NCBI GenBank assembly: GCA_041392165.1
Contig: JAWKMN010000002.1
Location: 372,001 to 436,000, forward strand
Origin: Arenibacter sp041392165
Lineage (GTDB): Bacteria; Bacteroidota; Bacteroidia; Flavobacteriales; Flavobacteriaceae
DNA: 64,000 nucleotides
Direction of reading: 5' to 3'
Shown here in pieces: positions 25,513-33,948 of this stretch. Every line of letters begins with the position of its first letter. Position 1 is the stretch's first letter. A model generated the notes under the pieces. That model had not been told where the DNA came from. It saw only the letters and a list, made by a program, of their open reading frames with translations, and made no database searches. The translations under genes and the position numbers were made by a program.

Positions 25513-26643
25513 ATGGAATTATTTGATGTATACCCATTATATAAGGTTACTCCCGTTTCGGCCAAGGGAATCGTGGTTACCGATGAAAAAGGCCAGGAGT
25601 ATTTGGATTTTTACGGTGGTCATGCCGTAATTTCCATAGGACACTCCCATCCGCACTATATAGCGCGATTAAAAGAGCAGTTGGATAAGATAGGTTTTTA
25701 TAGCAATGCCGTACAGAATCCTGTCCAGGAGGCTCTGGCCCATAAACTGGGGGAACTTTCGGGCTGTGAAGATTACAATCTATTTCTGTGCAACTCCGGG
25801 GCGGAGGCCAATGAAAATGCCTTAAAATTGGCATCGTTCCAAACCGGAAAATCACGTGTAATTGCATTTAAACACGGATTCCATGGGAGAACTTCTGCCG
25901 CCGTGGCCGCCACCGACAATGAAAAAATAAATGCGCCCATCAATAAGCAACAAAAGGTAACCATACTTCCTTTCGAGGACCTGACGGCCTTTAAGAGTGA
26001 AATCTCCAAAGGGGATGTATGTAGTGTCATATTGGAAACCATTCAAGGGGTGGGCGGTCTGGACCAACCTTCCCCGGAATTTTATCAAAATATAGCGGCA
26101 CTTTGTAAGGAAAATGGGGTATTGCTTATTGCGGACGAAATACAATGTGGTTATGGAAGAAGCGGTAAGTTTTTTGCCTTCCAGCATTATGACGGAATTC
26201 GGCCGGACATCATTACCGTAGCTAAGGGAATGGGCAACGGATTTCCCATTGGGGGCGTATTGATCCATGAAAGTATCAAGGCTTCGCACGGAATGCTCGG
26301 CACTACCTTTGGAGGAAATCATTTGGCCTGTGCCGCCGGATTGGCCGTATTGGAGGTAATGGAGAAAGAGGATTTGATTGCCAATGCGGCCGCGCTTTTC
26401 GAATATTTCAAGGAAAAGGCCGCTGCCCTTCCGCAGGTAAAAAAGGTAAAGGGAATGGGGCTTATGCTAGGGTTGGAATTTGATTTTGAAGTAGCGGAGC
26501 TACGAAAGAAACTCATCCACAACCAATTTATGTTTACCGGTGGTGCCGGAGATAAATATGTATTGCGAATTTTACCGGCCTTAAATATAGGTAAAGAAGA
26601 TCTTGATCGGTTTTTTGAAGCCCTTAAAAAAGAATTGGCATGA
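25513..26643 (+). CDS. argD: Acetyl/succinylornithine aminotransferase
   Basis: A PLP-dependent class III aminotransferase that converts the acyl-glutamate semialdehyde to acyl-ornithine. The 376 residues contain NSGAEANENALKLA (about 96-109), HGFHGRT, the PLP-contacting Asp in IADEIQCGYGRSG, and the Schiff-base Lys in TVAKGMGNGFPIGG (about 239). The stop overlaps the proA start by four bases (ATGA). A role in the succinyl branch is inferred from the argF' neighbour. Confidence 0.94.
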   Translation: MELFDVYPLYKVTPVSAKGIVVTDEKGQEYLDFYGGHAVISIGHSHPHYIARLKEQLDKIGFYSNAVQNPVQEALAHKLGELSGCEDYNLFLCNSGAEANENALKLASFQTGKSRVIAFKHGFHGRTSAAVAATDNEKINAPINKQQKVTILPFEDLTAFKSEISKGDVCSVILETIQGVGGLDQPSPEFYQNIAALCKENGVLLIADEIQCGYGRSGKFFAFQHYDGIRPDIITVAKGMGNGFPIGGVLIHESIKASHGMLGTTFGGNHLACAAGLAVLEVMEKEDLIANAAALFEYFKEKAAALPQVKKVKGMGLMLGLEFDFEVAELRKKLIHNQFMFTGGAGDKYVLRILPALNIGKEDLDRFFEALKKELA

Positions 26644-27836
26644 GTTTATATTTGGATATAGCCCAACGAAATTCGGTACTAAGCACAATGGCGGAGTTGA
26701 TCGATAGGGAGCGGAACACTATTTTGGAGGTCAATACAAAAGACGTGGAGGCCTATATGGGAGAGGACCTGGCCATGTACGACCGATTAAAGGTAGATCA
26801 TGCCAAAATCGATGGCATGATCCTATCCTTGCAACAGTTGGCAGGGCAGGAAGACCCCTTGGGCTTGGAACGCTTTAGTTTTACCCATGATAACGGAATG
26901 CAGGTAAGCAATAAAACGGCTCCCTTTGGTACCATCCTAATCATTTATGAATCCAGGCCCGATGTTACCATAGAAGCGGCTGCCATTGCCTTTAAATCTG
27001 GCAATAAAATTCTGTTGAAGGGCGGCAAGGAATCCCTGCAAAGTAATTTGGCATTGGTAAATTTTTGGCATAAATCCTTGGAGCAACACGGTATTTCCAA
27101 AGACTGGGTCACCTATCTGGAATTTAACAGGGAGCAGACCCAGGCCTTTTTGGAAAGGCCGACCCAAAAACTGGACCTAATCGTACCGCGTGGTGGGGAA
27201 AAGTTGATCGCCTTTACCAAAAAGCACGCCAGCTGTCCGGTAATTGTCAGTGGAAGGGGCAATAACTTTCTCTATGTACACCCTAAGGCAGACCTAAAAA
27301 AGGCAATGTCCATTATCCTAAACGCCAAGACTACAAAGATATCGGCCTGTAATGCCTTGGACAAGGTGCTGATAGATAGCGATCTGGCCAACAAAGAGGC
27401 TTTTGTAAATGATATGATAGCTGAATTAAAGTCGAGGAAAGTCGAGATATTGGTCGATAACAGCCTTGCCCATACAAAGGGAACTTCCGAAATCTTTGGA
27501 GAGGATGTCTGGTTTGAAGAATTTTTGGATTATAAGATCCTTATCGGGGAGGTGCATGGCATTGAAGATGCGATTGGGAAAATAAATACCTATGGAGGGG
27601 GGCATTCCGCGGTAATCATTACCGAAGAGGAACAAGAGGCCGACCTTTTTATGAATTCGGTAGATTCGGCCGCAGTATACCATAACGTTTCCACCCGTTT
27701 TACGGATGGTGGACAATTTGGACTGGGTGGGGAGTTGGCCATCAGCACGGATAAATTGCACCAAAGGGGACCCATAGGCCTACAGCATTTGGTAACCAAC
27801 AAATGGTATGTAAAGGGCGATGGACAAATAAGGTAA
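26640..27836 (+). CDS. proA: Glutamate-5-semialdehyde dehydrogenase (gamma-glutamyl phosphate reductase)
   Basis: Second step of proline synthesis. It has 398 residues of the aldehyde dehydrogenase superfamily. FGTILIIYESRPDVTIEAA (about 96-114) is the ProA signature, the catalytic Cys lies in KISACNALDKV (about 240), and YGGGHSAVII and VSTRFTDGGQFGLGGE are near the end. The start overlaps argD (ATGA), so it is coupled. ProB follows 36 bases downstream. Confidence 0.95.
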   Translation: MSLYLDIAQRNSVLSTMAELIDRERNTILEVNTKDVEAYMGEDLAMYDRLKVDHAKIDGMILSLQQLAGQEDPLGLERFSFTHDNGMQVSNKTAPFGTILIIYESRPDVTIEAAAIAFKSGNKILLKGGKESLQSNLALVNFWHKSLEQHGISKDWVTYLEFNREQTQAFLERPTQKLDLIVPRGGEKLIAFTKKHASCPVIVSGRGNNFLYVHPKADLKKAMSIILNAKTTKISACNALDKVLIDSDLANKEAFVNDMIAELKSRKVEILVDNSLAHTKGTSEIFGEDVWFEEFLDYKILIGEVHGIEDAIGKINTYGGGHSAVIITEEEQEADLFMNSVDSAAVYHNVSTRFTDGGQFGLGGELAISTDKLHQRGPIGLQHLVTNKWYVKGDGQIR

Positions 27837-27872
27837 CAGTCGGACCCAAATAATGGGTCTAAAAAAAAGAGC

Positions 27873-28634
27873 ATGCAGAAGAAGAGAATATTGTTAAAAA
27901 TAGGGTCCAATACCCTTACTAAGGAAACCGATCATATTTCCAGGGGAAAGATAGAGGACATAGGAAGGCAGATTGCCAAGCTGAAGGACCGATACGAGTT
28001 CATTATTGTAAGTTCTGGGGCCATTGCCGCCGCCAAACAGTTTGTAAAATTGGAGCACAACGGGCAGGAAATAACCGTAAAACAGGCCTTGGCCTCGATA
28101 GGACAACCCCATCTCATGCGAATTTTTCAAGAAAATTTCAGGGAGTTGGGATTGTTTACCTCCCAATGTCTTTTGTCCTATTCCGATTTTGAAAGGGAAG
28201 TGTCCAAGGAGAATATTTGTAATACCATCAACGTACTGGTGGCCAATAATTTTATTCCCATCATCAACGAGAACGATACGGTAGCGACCGATGAGATCAA
28301 GTTTGGCGACAATGATAAATTGGCGGCCTTGACCGCAGCTTTGATGAAGGTAGATCTCCTGATCATTGCTACCAATACCGATGGTATATATACCAAGGAG
28401 TCGTTCATTAATAAGAAGCCCGAAACCATTCGGTTGGTCAGCAATTTGGCCGATTTGCAGAAGGAGGTCAGTAGTTCCAAATCCTCCCATGGTACCGGAG
28501 GCATGGAATCCAAGATCGAGGCGGCCAGTATAGCCAGACAGGCCAAGGTAGAGACCTGGATCGTTAATGGCCTAAAGGACAACTTTATTATCGATGCTAT
28601 AGAAAACAAAACCGCTTTTACAACCATAAAATAA
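27873..28634 (+). CDS. proB: Glutamate 5-kinase, short form
   Basis: First committed step of proline synthesis. It is a 253-residue amino-acid-kinase fold with KIGSNTL, IIVSSGAIAAA, INENDTVATDEIKFGDNDKLAA and GTGGMESKIEAA. The C-terminal PUA domain of enterobacterial ProB is absent, as is common in Bacteroidota. Proline feedback inhibition resides in the kinase domain in other species, so the short form may still be regulated. It ends 4 bases before argF'. Confidence 0.94.
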   Translation: MQKKRILLKIGSNTLTKETDHISRGKIEDIGRQIAKLKDRYEFIIVSSGAIAAAKQFVKLEHNGQEITVKQALASIGQPHLMRIFQENFRELGLFTSQCLLSYSDFEREVSKENICNTINVLVANNFIPIINENDTVATDEIKFGDNDKLAALTAALMKVDLLIIATNTDGIYTKESFINKKPETIRLVSNLADLQKEVSSSKSSHGTGGMESKIEAASIARQAKVETWIVNGLKDNFIIDAIENKTAFTTIK

Positions 28635-28638
28635 AAAA

Positions 28639-29580
28639 ATGCAACACTATTTATCCTTAAAAGATATCGATTCCCTACCGCAATGGGTAGAAGAAGCTAG
28701 ATCATTAAAGGCGAAACCACTTCAATATAAGAGTTTGGGAGAGGCCAAGACCATATGTTTATTGTTTTTCAACAACAGCCTTAGAACCCGCTTAAGTACT
28801 CAAAAAGCGGCCATGAACTTGGGGATGGAGGTTATTGTGATGAATTTTGGAAGTGAAGGATGGGCATTGGAATATGGTGATGGTACCATCATGGATAAGG
28901 GCACCTCCGAACACATTAAGGAAGCTGCACAGGTAGTGGCACAGTATTGCGATATAGTGGCTATAAGGGCCTTTGCCTCCTTGACCGATAAGGAACAGGA
29001 TGAGGCCGAGGTGGTCCTAAATGGTTTTAAAAAATATGCAGGGATACCCGTGGTGAATATGGAAAGCTCTGTAGGCCATCCATTACAGGCCTTGGCAGAT
29101 GCCATTACTTTGGCCGAGAACAATACCAAGAAAAGACCAAAAGTGGTCTTATCCTGGGCACCCCATCCCAAGGCATTGCCGCATGCAGTAGCCAATTCCT
29201 TTGTGGAAATGATGCATTTGCAGGAAGCCGATTTTGTAATTACCCACCCCATAGGATACGATTTAAGCCCAGAGGTTACCAAGGGGGCAAAAATAGAATA
29301 CGATCAGGACAAGGCTTTGGAAAACGCCGATTTTGTCTATGTTAAAAACTGGAGCAGTTATCAGGATTATGGCAAGGTGGTGAACCAAGATAAAAATTGG
29401 ACCATGACCAATAAAAAATTGGGCAAGGCCAAATTTATGCACTGTTTGCCCGTTAGGCGTAATGTAGTAGTAGCCGATGAAGTTTTGGACGGGGCCAATT
29501 CCTTGGTCATCCAACAGGCCAACAATAGGACCTATTCGGCACAGTTCGTGTTGAAGAAGTTGTTGGAGAGTCTTAAATAA
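28639..29580 (+). CDS. argF': N-succinylornithine (or N-acetylornithine) carbamoyltransferase
   Basis: The enzyme transfers carbamoyl phosphate to an acylated ornithine. It has 313 residues and is not a classical OTC. The phosphate motif is SLRTR (47-51), the later motif is HCLPVRRNVVV, and the whole resembles Bacteroides SOTCase. In TIMDKGTSEHIKE, residue 90 is Ser. The corresponding position is Pro90 in B. fragilis SOTCase and Glu92 in Xanthomonas AOTCase, and it controls acyl specificity. Replacing Glu by small residues is reported to give succinyl preference, so succinyl-ornithine is the likelier substrate. It is followed by an intrusive repeat/DUF559 cassette before argB. Confidence 0.9.
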   Translation: MQHYLSLKDIDSLPQWVEEARSLKAKPLQYKSLGEAKTICLLFFNNSLRTRLSTQKAAMNLGMEVIVMNFGSEGWALEYGDGTIMDKGTSEHIKEAAQVVAQYCDIVAIRAFASLTDKEQDEAEVVLNGFKKYAGIPVVNMESSVGHPLQALADAITLAENNTKKRPKVVLSWAPHPKALPHAVANSFVEMMHLQEADFVITHPIGYDLSPEVTKGAKIEYDQDKALENADFVYVKNWSSYQDYGKVVNQDKNWTMTNKKLGKAKFMHCLPVRRNVVVADEVLDGANSLVIQQANNRTYSAQFVLKKLLESLK

Positions 29581-29597
29581 TCAACGCAATTAAAAGC

Positions 29598-29656
29598 TCC
29601 TCCCTTCAGACGAAGGGAGGTGGCTTCGCCACAAGCAAAGACGGAGGGTTTTGAAA
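29598..29656. repeat. Left direct repeat of the DUF559 cassette
   Basis: An 8-bp hairpin (CCTCCCTT 29599-29606 / AAGGGAGG 29613-29620) is followed by GGTGGCTTC, a TGGC/GCCA mini-stem, and GACGGAGGGTTTTGAAA (29640-29656). The same order, with substitutions, recurs at 30165-30226 in direct orientation. It starts 18 bases past the argF' stop. Confidence 0.7.
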
Positions 29657-29754
29657 ACGCGTATTCTAGGACAAAGACGAAAGTTTGGATTTAGTCAGAA
29701 GGTTAGGGATTTCAAACTCCCCTTTCTTTTCTGCCCAAAAGCAGAAAATTCATT

Positions 29755-29776
29755 CCCCTCTTCGTTCCAAGAGGGG
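29755..29776. repeat. Hairpin before the DUF559 start
   Basis: CCCCTCTT (29755-29762) and AAGAGGGG (29769-29776) form a perfect 8-bp stem 15 bases before the DUF559 ATG. It could sequester the ribosome-binding region or be part of the mobile repeat. Confidence 0.55.
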
Positions 29777-29791
29777 AGCAGAAATATTGAA

Positions 29792-30157
29792 ATGACGAAG
29801 GATAAGTTACATACGAAGAAAGAACTTGCCGGATTCAGAAGTGAGCTACGTTCCAAACTGACTCCAGCTGAGGCCTTTCTTTGGAGGCAATTAAGTTCAC
29901 GTAAACTTGAAGGCAGAAGATTTACAAGGCAGCATAGTATTTCAAAATATGTGGTGGATTTCTATTGTGCGGCTGAACGTTTGATAGTGGAGTTGGATGG
30001 AGAAATTCATAATAATACTGTCGCTGAAAATTATGATGAAGAAAGAACGGCATATTTTAAAAGCATGGGTTACAAAGTAATTCGATTCGAAAACAAAATG
30101 GTATTTGACAATTTACAGTCGGTATTAAAAGAAATAAAAGATAATTTTAAAGCCTAA
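29792..30157 (+). CDS. DUF559 endonuclease-like protein inside the arginine operon
   Basis: This 121-residue protein is of the DUF559 family (Vsr/PD-(D/E)xK-like nuclease fold). It shows the LRSKLTPAEAFLWRQL helix, then RRFTRQHSISKYVVDFYC with the conserved Asp, LIVELDGEIH with the Glu/Asp pair, and YKVIRFEN. ATG 29792 is chosen because upstream codons back to 29651 read through repeat DNA. Nothing links it to arginine synthesis. It sits with flanking direct repeats in the 888-base gap between argF' and argB, which are normally adjacent. It is probably a selfish or mobile passenger; the function is unproven. Confidence 0.8.
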   Translation: MTKDKLHTKKELAGFRSELRSKLTPAEAFLWRQLSSRKLEGRRFTRQHSISKYVVDFYCAAERLIVELDGEIHNNTVAENYDEERTAYFKSMGYKVIRFENKMVFDNLQSVLKEIKDNFKA

Positions 30158-30164
30158 TAAAGCA

Positions 30165-30226
30165 CTTCCCTTGGTATGGAGGAAGGTGGCTTCTCCGACT
30201 ATAGGAGGAGACGGAAGGGATTGAAA
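30165..30226. repeat. Right direct repeat of the DUF559 cassette
   Basis: CTTCC...GGAAG (30165-30169/30181-30185) forms the hairpin part. GGTGGCTTC (30185-30193) and GACGGAAGGGATTGAAA (30210-30226) follow. The block order and direction equal those of 29598-29656. The two copies are diverged, so they are not a fresh target-site duplication. Confidence 0.7.
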
Positions 30227-30321
30227 CCAAAGGTTGGTTGTTGTGCTCGAATGTTTTTATGTAGTGCCAAGCTATGAGACTTTACACTGCAGGTTAGGCA
30301 GTTGGCAGTGAATAGAAAACA

Positions 30322-30367
30322 GATTGTCACGCTACACCTACCTATCGGTAGGCAAGCTCGCAATGAC
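30322..30367. repeat. Palindromic interspersed repeat
   Basis: A perfect CCTACC-tatc-GGTAGG hairpin (30337-30352) is flanked by gattgtcacgc and gctcgcaatgacg. The latter is similar to the internal arms of the element at 6-131. It looks like a second copy of the same repeat class with a different core. Confidence 0.5.
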
Positions 30368-30467
30368 GTAATACTGTCCGGTCGAGTGGAGTCGAGACTT
30401 CAATGAAGTGACTGAAACAGCTGGTCAGAAAAAACCTAGACCCAATTGGAAAGTAAAAAAAAAAGAG

Positions 30468-31247
30468 ATGAAACAAAAACTATCCATAATAAAAATTGGC
30501 GGGAACGTTATCGAGAATGAAGTGGAACTCAACAAATTTCTGGATTCCTTTTCAGCCATGCAGGGCCCTAAAATATTGGTGCACGGTGGGGGCAAGTTGG
30601 CCACTCAGATTGCTGAAAAATTGGGGATAGCATCCCGATTGGTGGGCGGTAGGCGCATTACCGATGAGGAGGGTCTAAAAGTAATTACCATGGTCTATGG
30701 AGGCCTGGCCAACAAAAATATTGTGGCCCAATTACAGGCAAGGGGCACAAACGCCATAGGGTTGAGCGGGGCCGATGGCAATACCATCCGTGCCGTGAAA
30801 AGACCGGTTCGGGAAATTGACTACGGATATGTTGGGGATGTAGAGGAAGTAAATGCAGCGGTTATAGACCAATTATTACAGGCCCACTTTGTTCCGGTGT
30901 TTTGTGCCATAACCCATGACAAGGAAGGACAGTTGCTGAATACCAATGCCGATACCATTGCCTCGGAAGTGGCCATTGGGATGAGCGCTAACTATGACAC
31001 CACCCTCTATTATTGTTTTGAAAAGAAAGGGGTGCTAATGGATATTTTGGACGAGACCTCGGTGGTGAAATACTTGGAACCAAAGAACTATAAAAAATTA
31101 TTGGAACAAAAAATTATAGCGGATGGCATGCTTCCCAAATTGGAAAATTGCTTCCATGCGCTGCATAAAAATGTAGGCAAGGTCTGTATTGGGGATTTGG
31201 ATATGTTAAACCCCAATGCTACTTTGTTTACCACCATTACCTTATAA
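30468..31247 (+). CDS. argB: N-acetyl/N-succinylglutamate kinase
   Basis: ArgB phosphorylates N-acylglutamate. It has 259 residues from the ATG at 30468. The frame stays open upstream to 30408, but that part reads through repeat DNA. Motifs are KIGGNVIE (about 8-15), LVHGGGKLA, GLSGADGNTIRA, NTNADTIASEVA and IIADGMLPKLENC. It has no N-terminal extension of the arginine-inhibited type. It is separated from argF' by the DUF559 cassette, so its expression may depend on read-through or a new promoter. Confidence 0.94.
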   Translation: MKQKLSIIKIGGNVIENEVELNKFLDSFSAMQGPKILVHGGGKLATQIAEKLGIASRLVGGRRITDEEGLKVITMVYGGLANKNIVAQLQARGTNAIGLSGADGNTIRAVKRPVREIDYGYVGDVEEVNAAVIDQLLQAHFVPVFCAITHDKEGQLLNTNADTIASEVAIGMSANYDTTLYYCFEKKGVLMDILDETSVVKYLEPKNYKKLLEQKIIADGMLPKLENCFHALHKNVGKVCIGDLDMLNPNATLFTTITL

Positions 31248-31249
31248 AC

Positions 31250-32314
31250 ATGAATCAACAAAAACTTACGGAAAGGGCTATTGCATTGTTACAGGAATTG
31301 ATTTCAATTCAGTCGTTTTCCTCCGAAGAAGATAAGACGGCCGATGCCATTGAAGCCTGGTTCAAACACTTCGATATTCCTTTTAAAAGGGAAAAGAATA
31401 ACGTATATGCCTTTAATAAATACTATGACGAGAGCAAGCCATTATTGCTGCTCAATTCCCACCACGATACGGTAAAACCCAATTCGGCCTATACCAAAGA
31501 CCCCTTTCATCCACATATAGAGGACGGGAAATTATTCGGTCTGGGCAGTAACGATGCCGGGGGAAGTTTGGTATCCTTGATCGCTACCTTTACCCATTTT
31601 TATGCCCAGGAAAACTTAAGCCATAATATAGTGATCGTGGCCTCTGCGGAAGAGGAAAGCTCTGGCCCCAATGGACTTAACAGTATGTTGCCAATATTAC
31701 CAAAAATAGATGTGGCCATAGTGGGGGAACCTACCTTGATGAATTTGGCCATTGCCGAAAAAGGTTTGGTGGTGTTTGAAGGTAAGGTGAGCGGAACACC
31801 ATCACATGCCGCACACCCGAACGATAATAATGCCATATACAATTCCATTGAGGTATTGCAATGGTTCAAAAACTATAAGTTTCCCAAGGTGTCCGAAGTC
31901 TTGGGCGAAGTAAAATTAACGGTAACCCAAATCAATGGAGGGAGTCAGCATAATGTGGTCCCCGCCCATGTGGATTTGGTAATCGATGTACGGGTAAACG
32001 ACTGTTACTCCAATAAGGAGATAGCGGACATACTTACTGCCGAAGCGCCCTGTGAGGTAAAGCCCCGTTCCTTGCGTTTAAATTCCTCTTCCATAAATAA
32101 GGACCATCCCTTGGTAAAGTCGGGCTTGGCCTTGGGTCGAAGCAGTTATGGTTCGCCTACCTTATCGGATCAGGCGGCATTAAACTGTCAGTCGCTCAAA
32201 TTGGGACCAGGTGACAGTACCCGTAGCCATTCCGCGGACGAATTTATTTATGTTGCCGAAATAGAAGAAGGGATAGATCTGTATATTAAAATATTACAGG
32301 GATTTTTGAAGTAG
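31250..32314 (+). CDS. argE: M20 family deacylase (N-acetyl/N-succinylcitrulline or ornithine deacetylase)
   Basis: A zinc metallohydrolase of 354 residues that removes the acyl group. It shows NSHHDTVKP (metal His and catalytic Asp), GLGSNDAGGS (bridging Asp), EEESSGPNG (catalytic Glu/metal Glu), VGEPT, and the dimerisation domain from about 170 to 270. In the carbamoyl-first route the substrate would be N-acylcitrulline. Two bases separate it from argB. Confidence 0.9.
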   Translation: MNQQKLTERAIALLQELISIQSFSSEEDKTADAIEAWFKHFDIPFKREKNNVYAFNKYYDESKPLLLLNSHHDTVKPNSAYTKDPFHPHIEDGKLFGLGSNDAGGSLVSLIATFTHFYAQENLSHNIVIVASAEEESSGPNGLNSMLPILPKIDVAIVGEPTLMNLAIAEKGLVVFEGKVSGTPSHAAHPNDNNAIYNSIEVLQWFKNYKFPKVSEVLGEVKLTVTQINGGSQHNVVPAHVDLVIDVRVNDCYSNKEIADILTAEAPCEVKPRSLRLNSSSINKDHPLVKSGLALGRSSYGSPTLSDQAALNCQSLKLGPGDSTRSHSADEFIYVAEIEEGIDLYIKILQGFLK

Positions 32315-32337
32315 TTCCAGTGTAAAATCAATGGATT

Positions 32338-32353
32338 GTCCCCTTGAGGGGAC
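32338..32353. repeat. Hairpin repeat in the argE-argH gap
   Basis: GTCCCC-ttga-GGGGAC forms a perfect 6-bp stem followed by cttaggggtgt. It belongs to the 'ccccttgagggg..aggggtg' type of dispersed flavobacterial repeat. It lies 24 bases after the argE stop, within a 212-base gap that has no gene. Confidence 0.5.
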
Positions 32354-32526
32354 CTTAGGGGTGTATTGCCCGATCTTTTAAAAATTGAAATATTAATAAA
32401 TAGCTTTCGGCCTTGACAGGAGGAATAAAAATCATCAAATGAACCGAGCCAAAACAGACTTACCAATCTAATAGAGAGTTTAAAGGCGAATTACATTTGA
32501 CCTATAAAAACAATAAAAAATATCAA

Positions 32527-33807
32527 ATGAAACTTTGGGACAAAGGATTTAGTACGGATAAAAAAATAGACCATTTTACGGTGGGCAATGATAGGGAATT
32601 GGATTTGCTTTTGGCAAAATACGATGTGATCGCTTCCAAGGCACATGCCAAAATGCTGGGCAAAATAGGTTTGTTGACCCTTAAGGAAACCGATTCTTTG
32701 GTAACCGAACTGGACAATATAGCCAAGACCATAGAAAACGGCACCTTTACCATAGAGGACAGTTTTGAGGATATGCATTCCAAGATCGAATTCCTGCTTA
32801 CCCTTAGATTGGGCGATGCCGGTAAAAAGATACATACCGCCCGTTCCAGAAACGATCAGGTTTTGGTGGCCATGCATTTGTACCTTAAAAATGAATTAGC
32901 AGAGATCAAGGAACAGACCAAAGATTTGTTCCACCTTCTATTAAATTTGGCGGACAAACATAAAAAGGTGATGTTGCCGGGCTATACCCATTTACAGATT
33001 GCAATGCCCTCTTCCTTTGGACTATGGTTCTCCGCCTATGCCGAAAGTTTGGTAGACGATCTTTATTTTGTGGATGCCGCCTATAAGGTGGCCGACCAGA
33101 ATCCCCTGGGAAGCGCCGCGGGTTATGGAAGTTCCTTCCCAATAGATCGCAGTTTTACCACCGAGGAAATGGGGTTCGAGACTATGAAATATAACGTGGT
33201 GGCCGCCCAAATGGGCCGTGGCAAGGTAGAAAAGGCTGCCGCCTTTGGTATGGGCAGTATTGCCGCTACCCTGTCCAAGATGGCGATGGATATCTGCCTG
33301 TATATGAGCCAAAACTTTAATTTTGTCTCCTTTCCGGATGAGCTTACCACAGGTTCCAGTATTATGCCGCACAAGAAGAACCCGGATGTATTTGAACTGG
33401 TTCGGGGCAAGTGCAACCGACTCCAGACGGTACCCAACCAATTGATCCTGATCACCAACAACCTGCCCAGTGGTTATCATCGGGACCTGCAATTGGTAAA
33501 AGAGGTAATTGTACCTGCCATTCAGGATTTAAAGGCCTGTTTGGAGATCATGACCTTTAGTTTAAAGGAAATACGGGTAAACGAAAATATCCTGGACGAT
33601 CCCAAATACGACTATCTGTTTAGTGTGGATACCTTAAACGAACTGGTATTGAGCGGTATGCCCTTCCGTGATGCCTACAAAAAAATGGGCAAGGAGATCA
33701 ATGAGGGTACCTTTACTCCCAAAAGAGACGTTCGCCACACACATGAAGGAAGTTTTGGCAATCTTTGCCTGGCAGAGATTAGAAAGAAAATGGACAAGAT
33801 CTCCTGA
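32527..33807 (+). CDS. argH: Argininosuccinate lyase
   Basis: Final step: argininosuccinate to arginine plus fumarate. It has 426 residues from ATG 32527; the open frame begins ten codons earlier without a better start. It shows the fumarase-superfamily signature GSSIMPHKKNPD (about 279-290), ARSRNDQ, and GYTHLQIAMPSSF containing the catalytic His region. It closes the arginine operon. Confidence 0.96.
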   Translation: MKLWDKGFSTDKKIDHFTVGNDRELDLLLAKYDVIASKAHAKMLGKIGLLTLKETDSLVTELDNIAKTIENGTFTIEDSFEDMHSKIEFLLTLRLGDAGKKIHTARSRNDQVLVAMHLYLKNELAEIKEQTKDLFHLLLNLADKHKKVMLPGYTHLQIAMPSSFGLWFSAYAESLVDDLYFVDAAYKVADQNPLGSAAGYGSSFPIDRSFTTEEMGFETMKYNVVAAQMGRGKVEKAAAFGMGSIAATLSKMAMDICLYMSQNFNFVSFPDELTTGSSIMPHKKNPDVFELVRGKCNRLQTVPNQLILITNNLPSGYHRDLQLVKEVIVPAIQDLKACLEIMTFSLKEIRVNENILDDPKYDYLFSVDTLNELVLSGMPFRDAYKKMGKEINEGTFTPKRDVRHTHEGSFGNLCLAEIRKKMDKIS

Positions 33808-33862
33808 ACAGTAGACAGTAGCCAGTTGCAGTAGGCCAAGGTTAAAGGTTTCAAGTGAACTG

Positions 33863-33882
33863 TCCCGATATTTCTATCGGGA
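33863..33882. terminator. Hairpin after argH
   Basis: TCCCGATA (33863-33870) and TATCGGGA (33875-33882) form a perfect 8-bp stem with loop TTTC, 56 bases after argH. There is no T-run. The sequence is that of a common dispersed repeat, and it may serve as the operon end. Confidence 0.45.
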
Positions 33883-33948
33883 GCAACTCACCAGTAAATC
33901 CTATATTCTTATCTTAAAAAGTTTACTACCTGTGTGGTACCTAATGTG

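Larger units (their letters stand above)
30158..30467. other. Repeat-filled gap between DUF559 and argB
   Basis: About 310 bases with no gene. They contain the right direct repeat of the DUF559 cassette (30165-30226) and a CCTACC/GGTAGG palindrome embedded in a gattgtcacgc...ctcgcaatgacg element (30322-30367). A ggtcgagtggagtcgagac stretch of a dispersed repeat (30382-30400) follows. Several repeat families appear to have inserted at one place. Confidence 0.6.

Noticed and set aside
30218..30229. GGATTGAAACC resembling the 3' end of a CRISPR repeat
   Set aside because: It occurs once as part of a dispersed direct repeat, with no spaced copies nearby.
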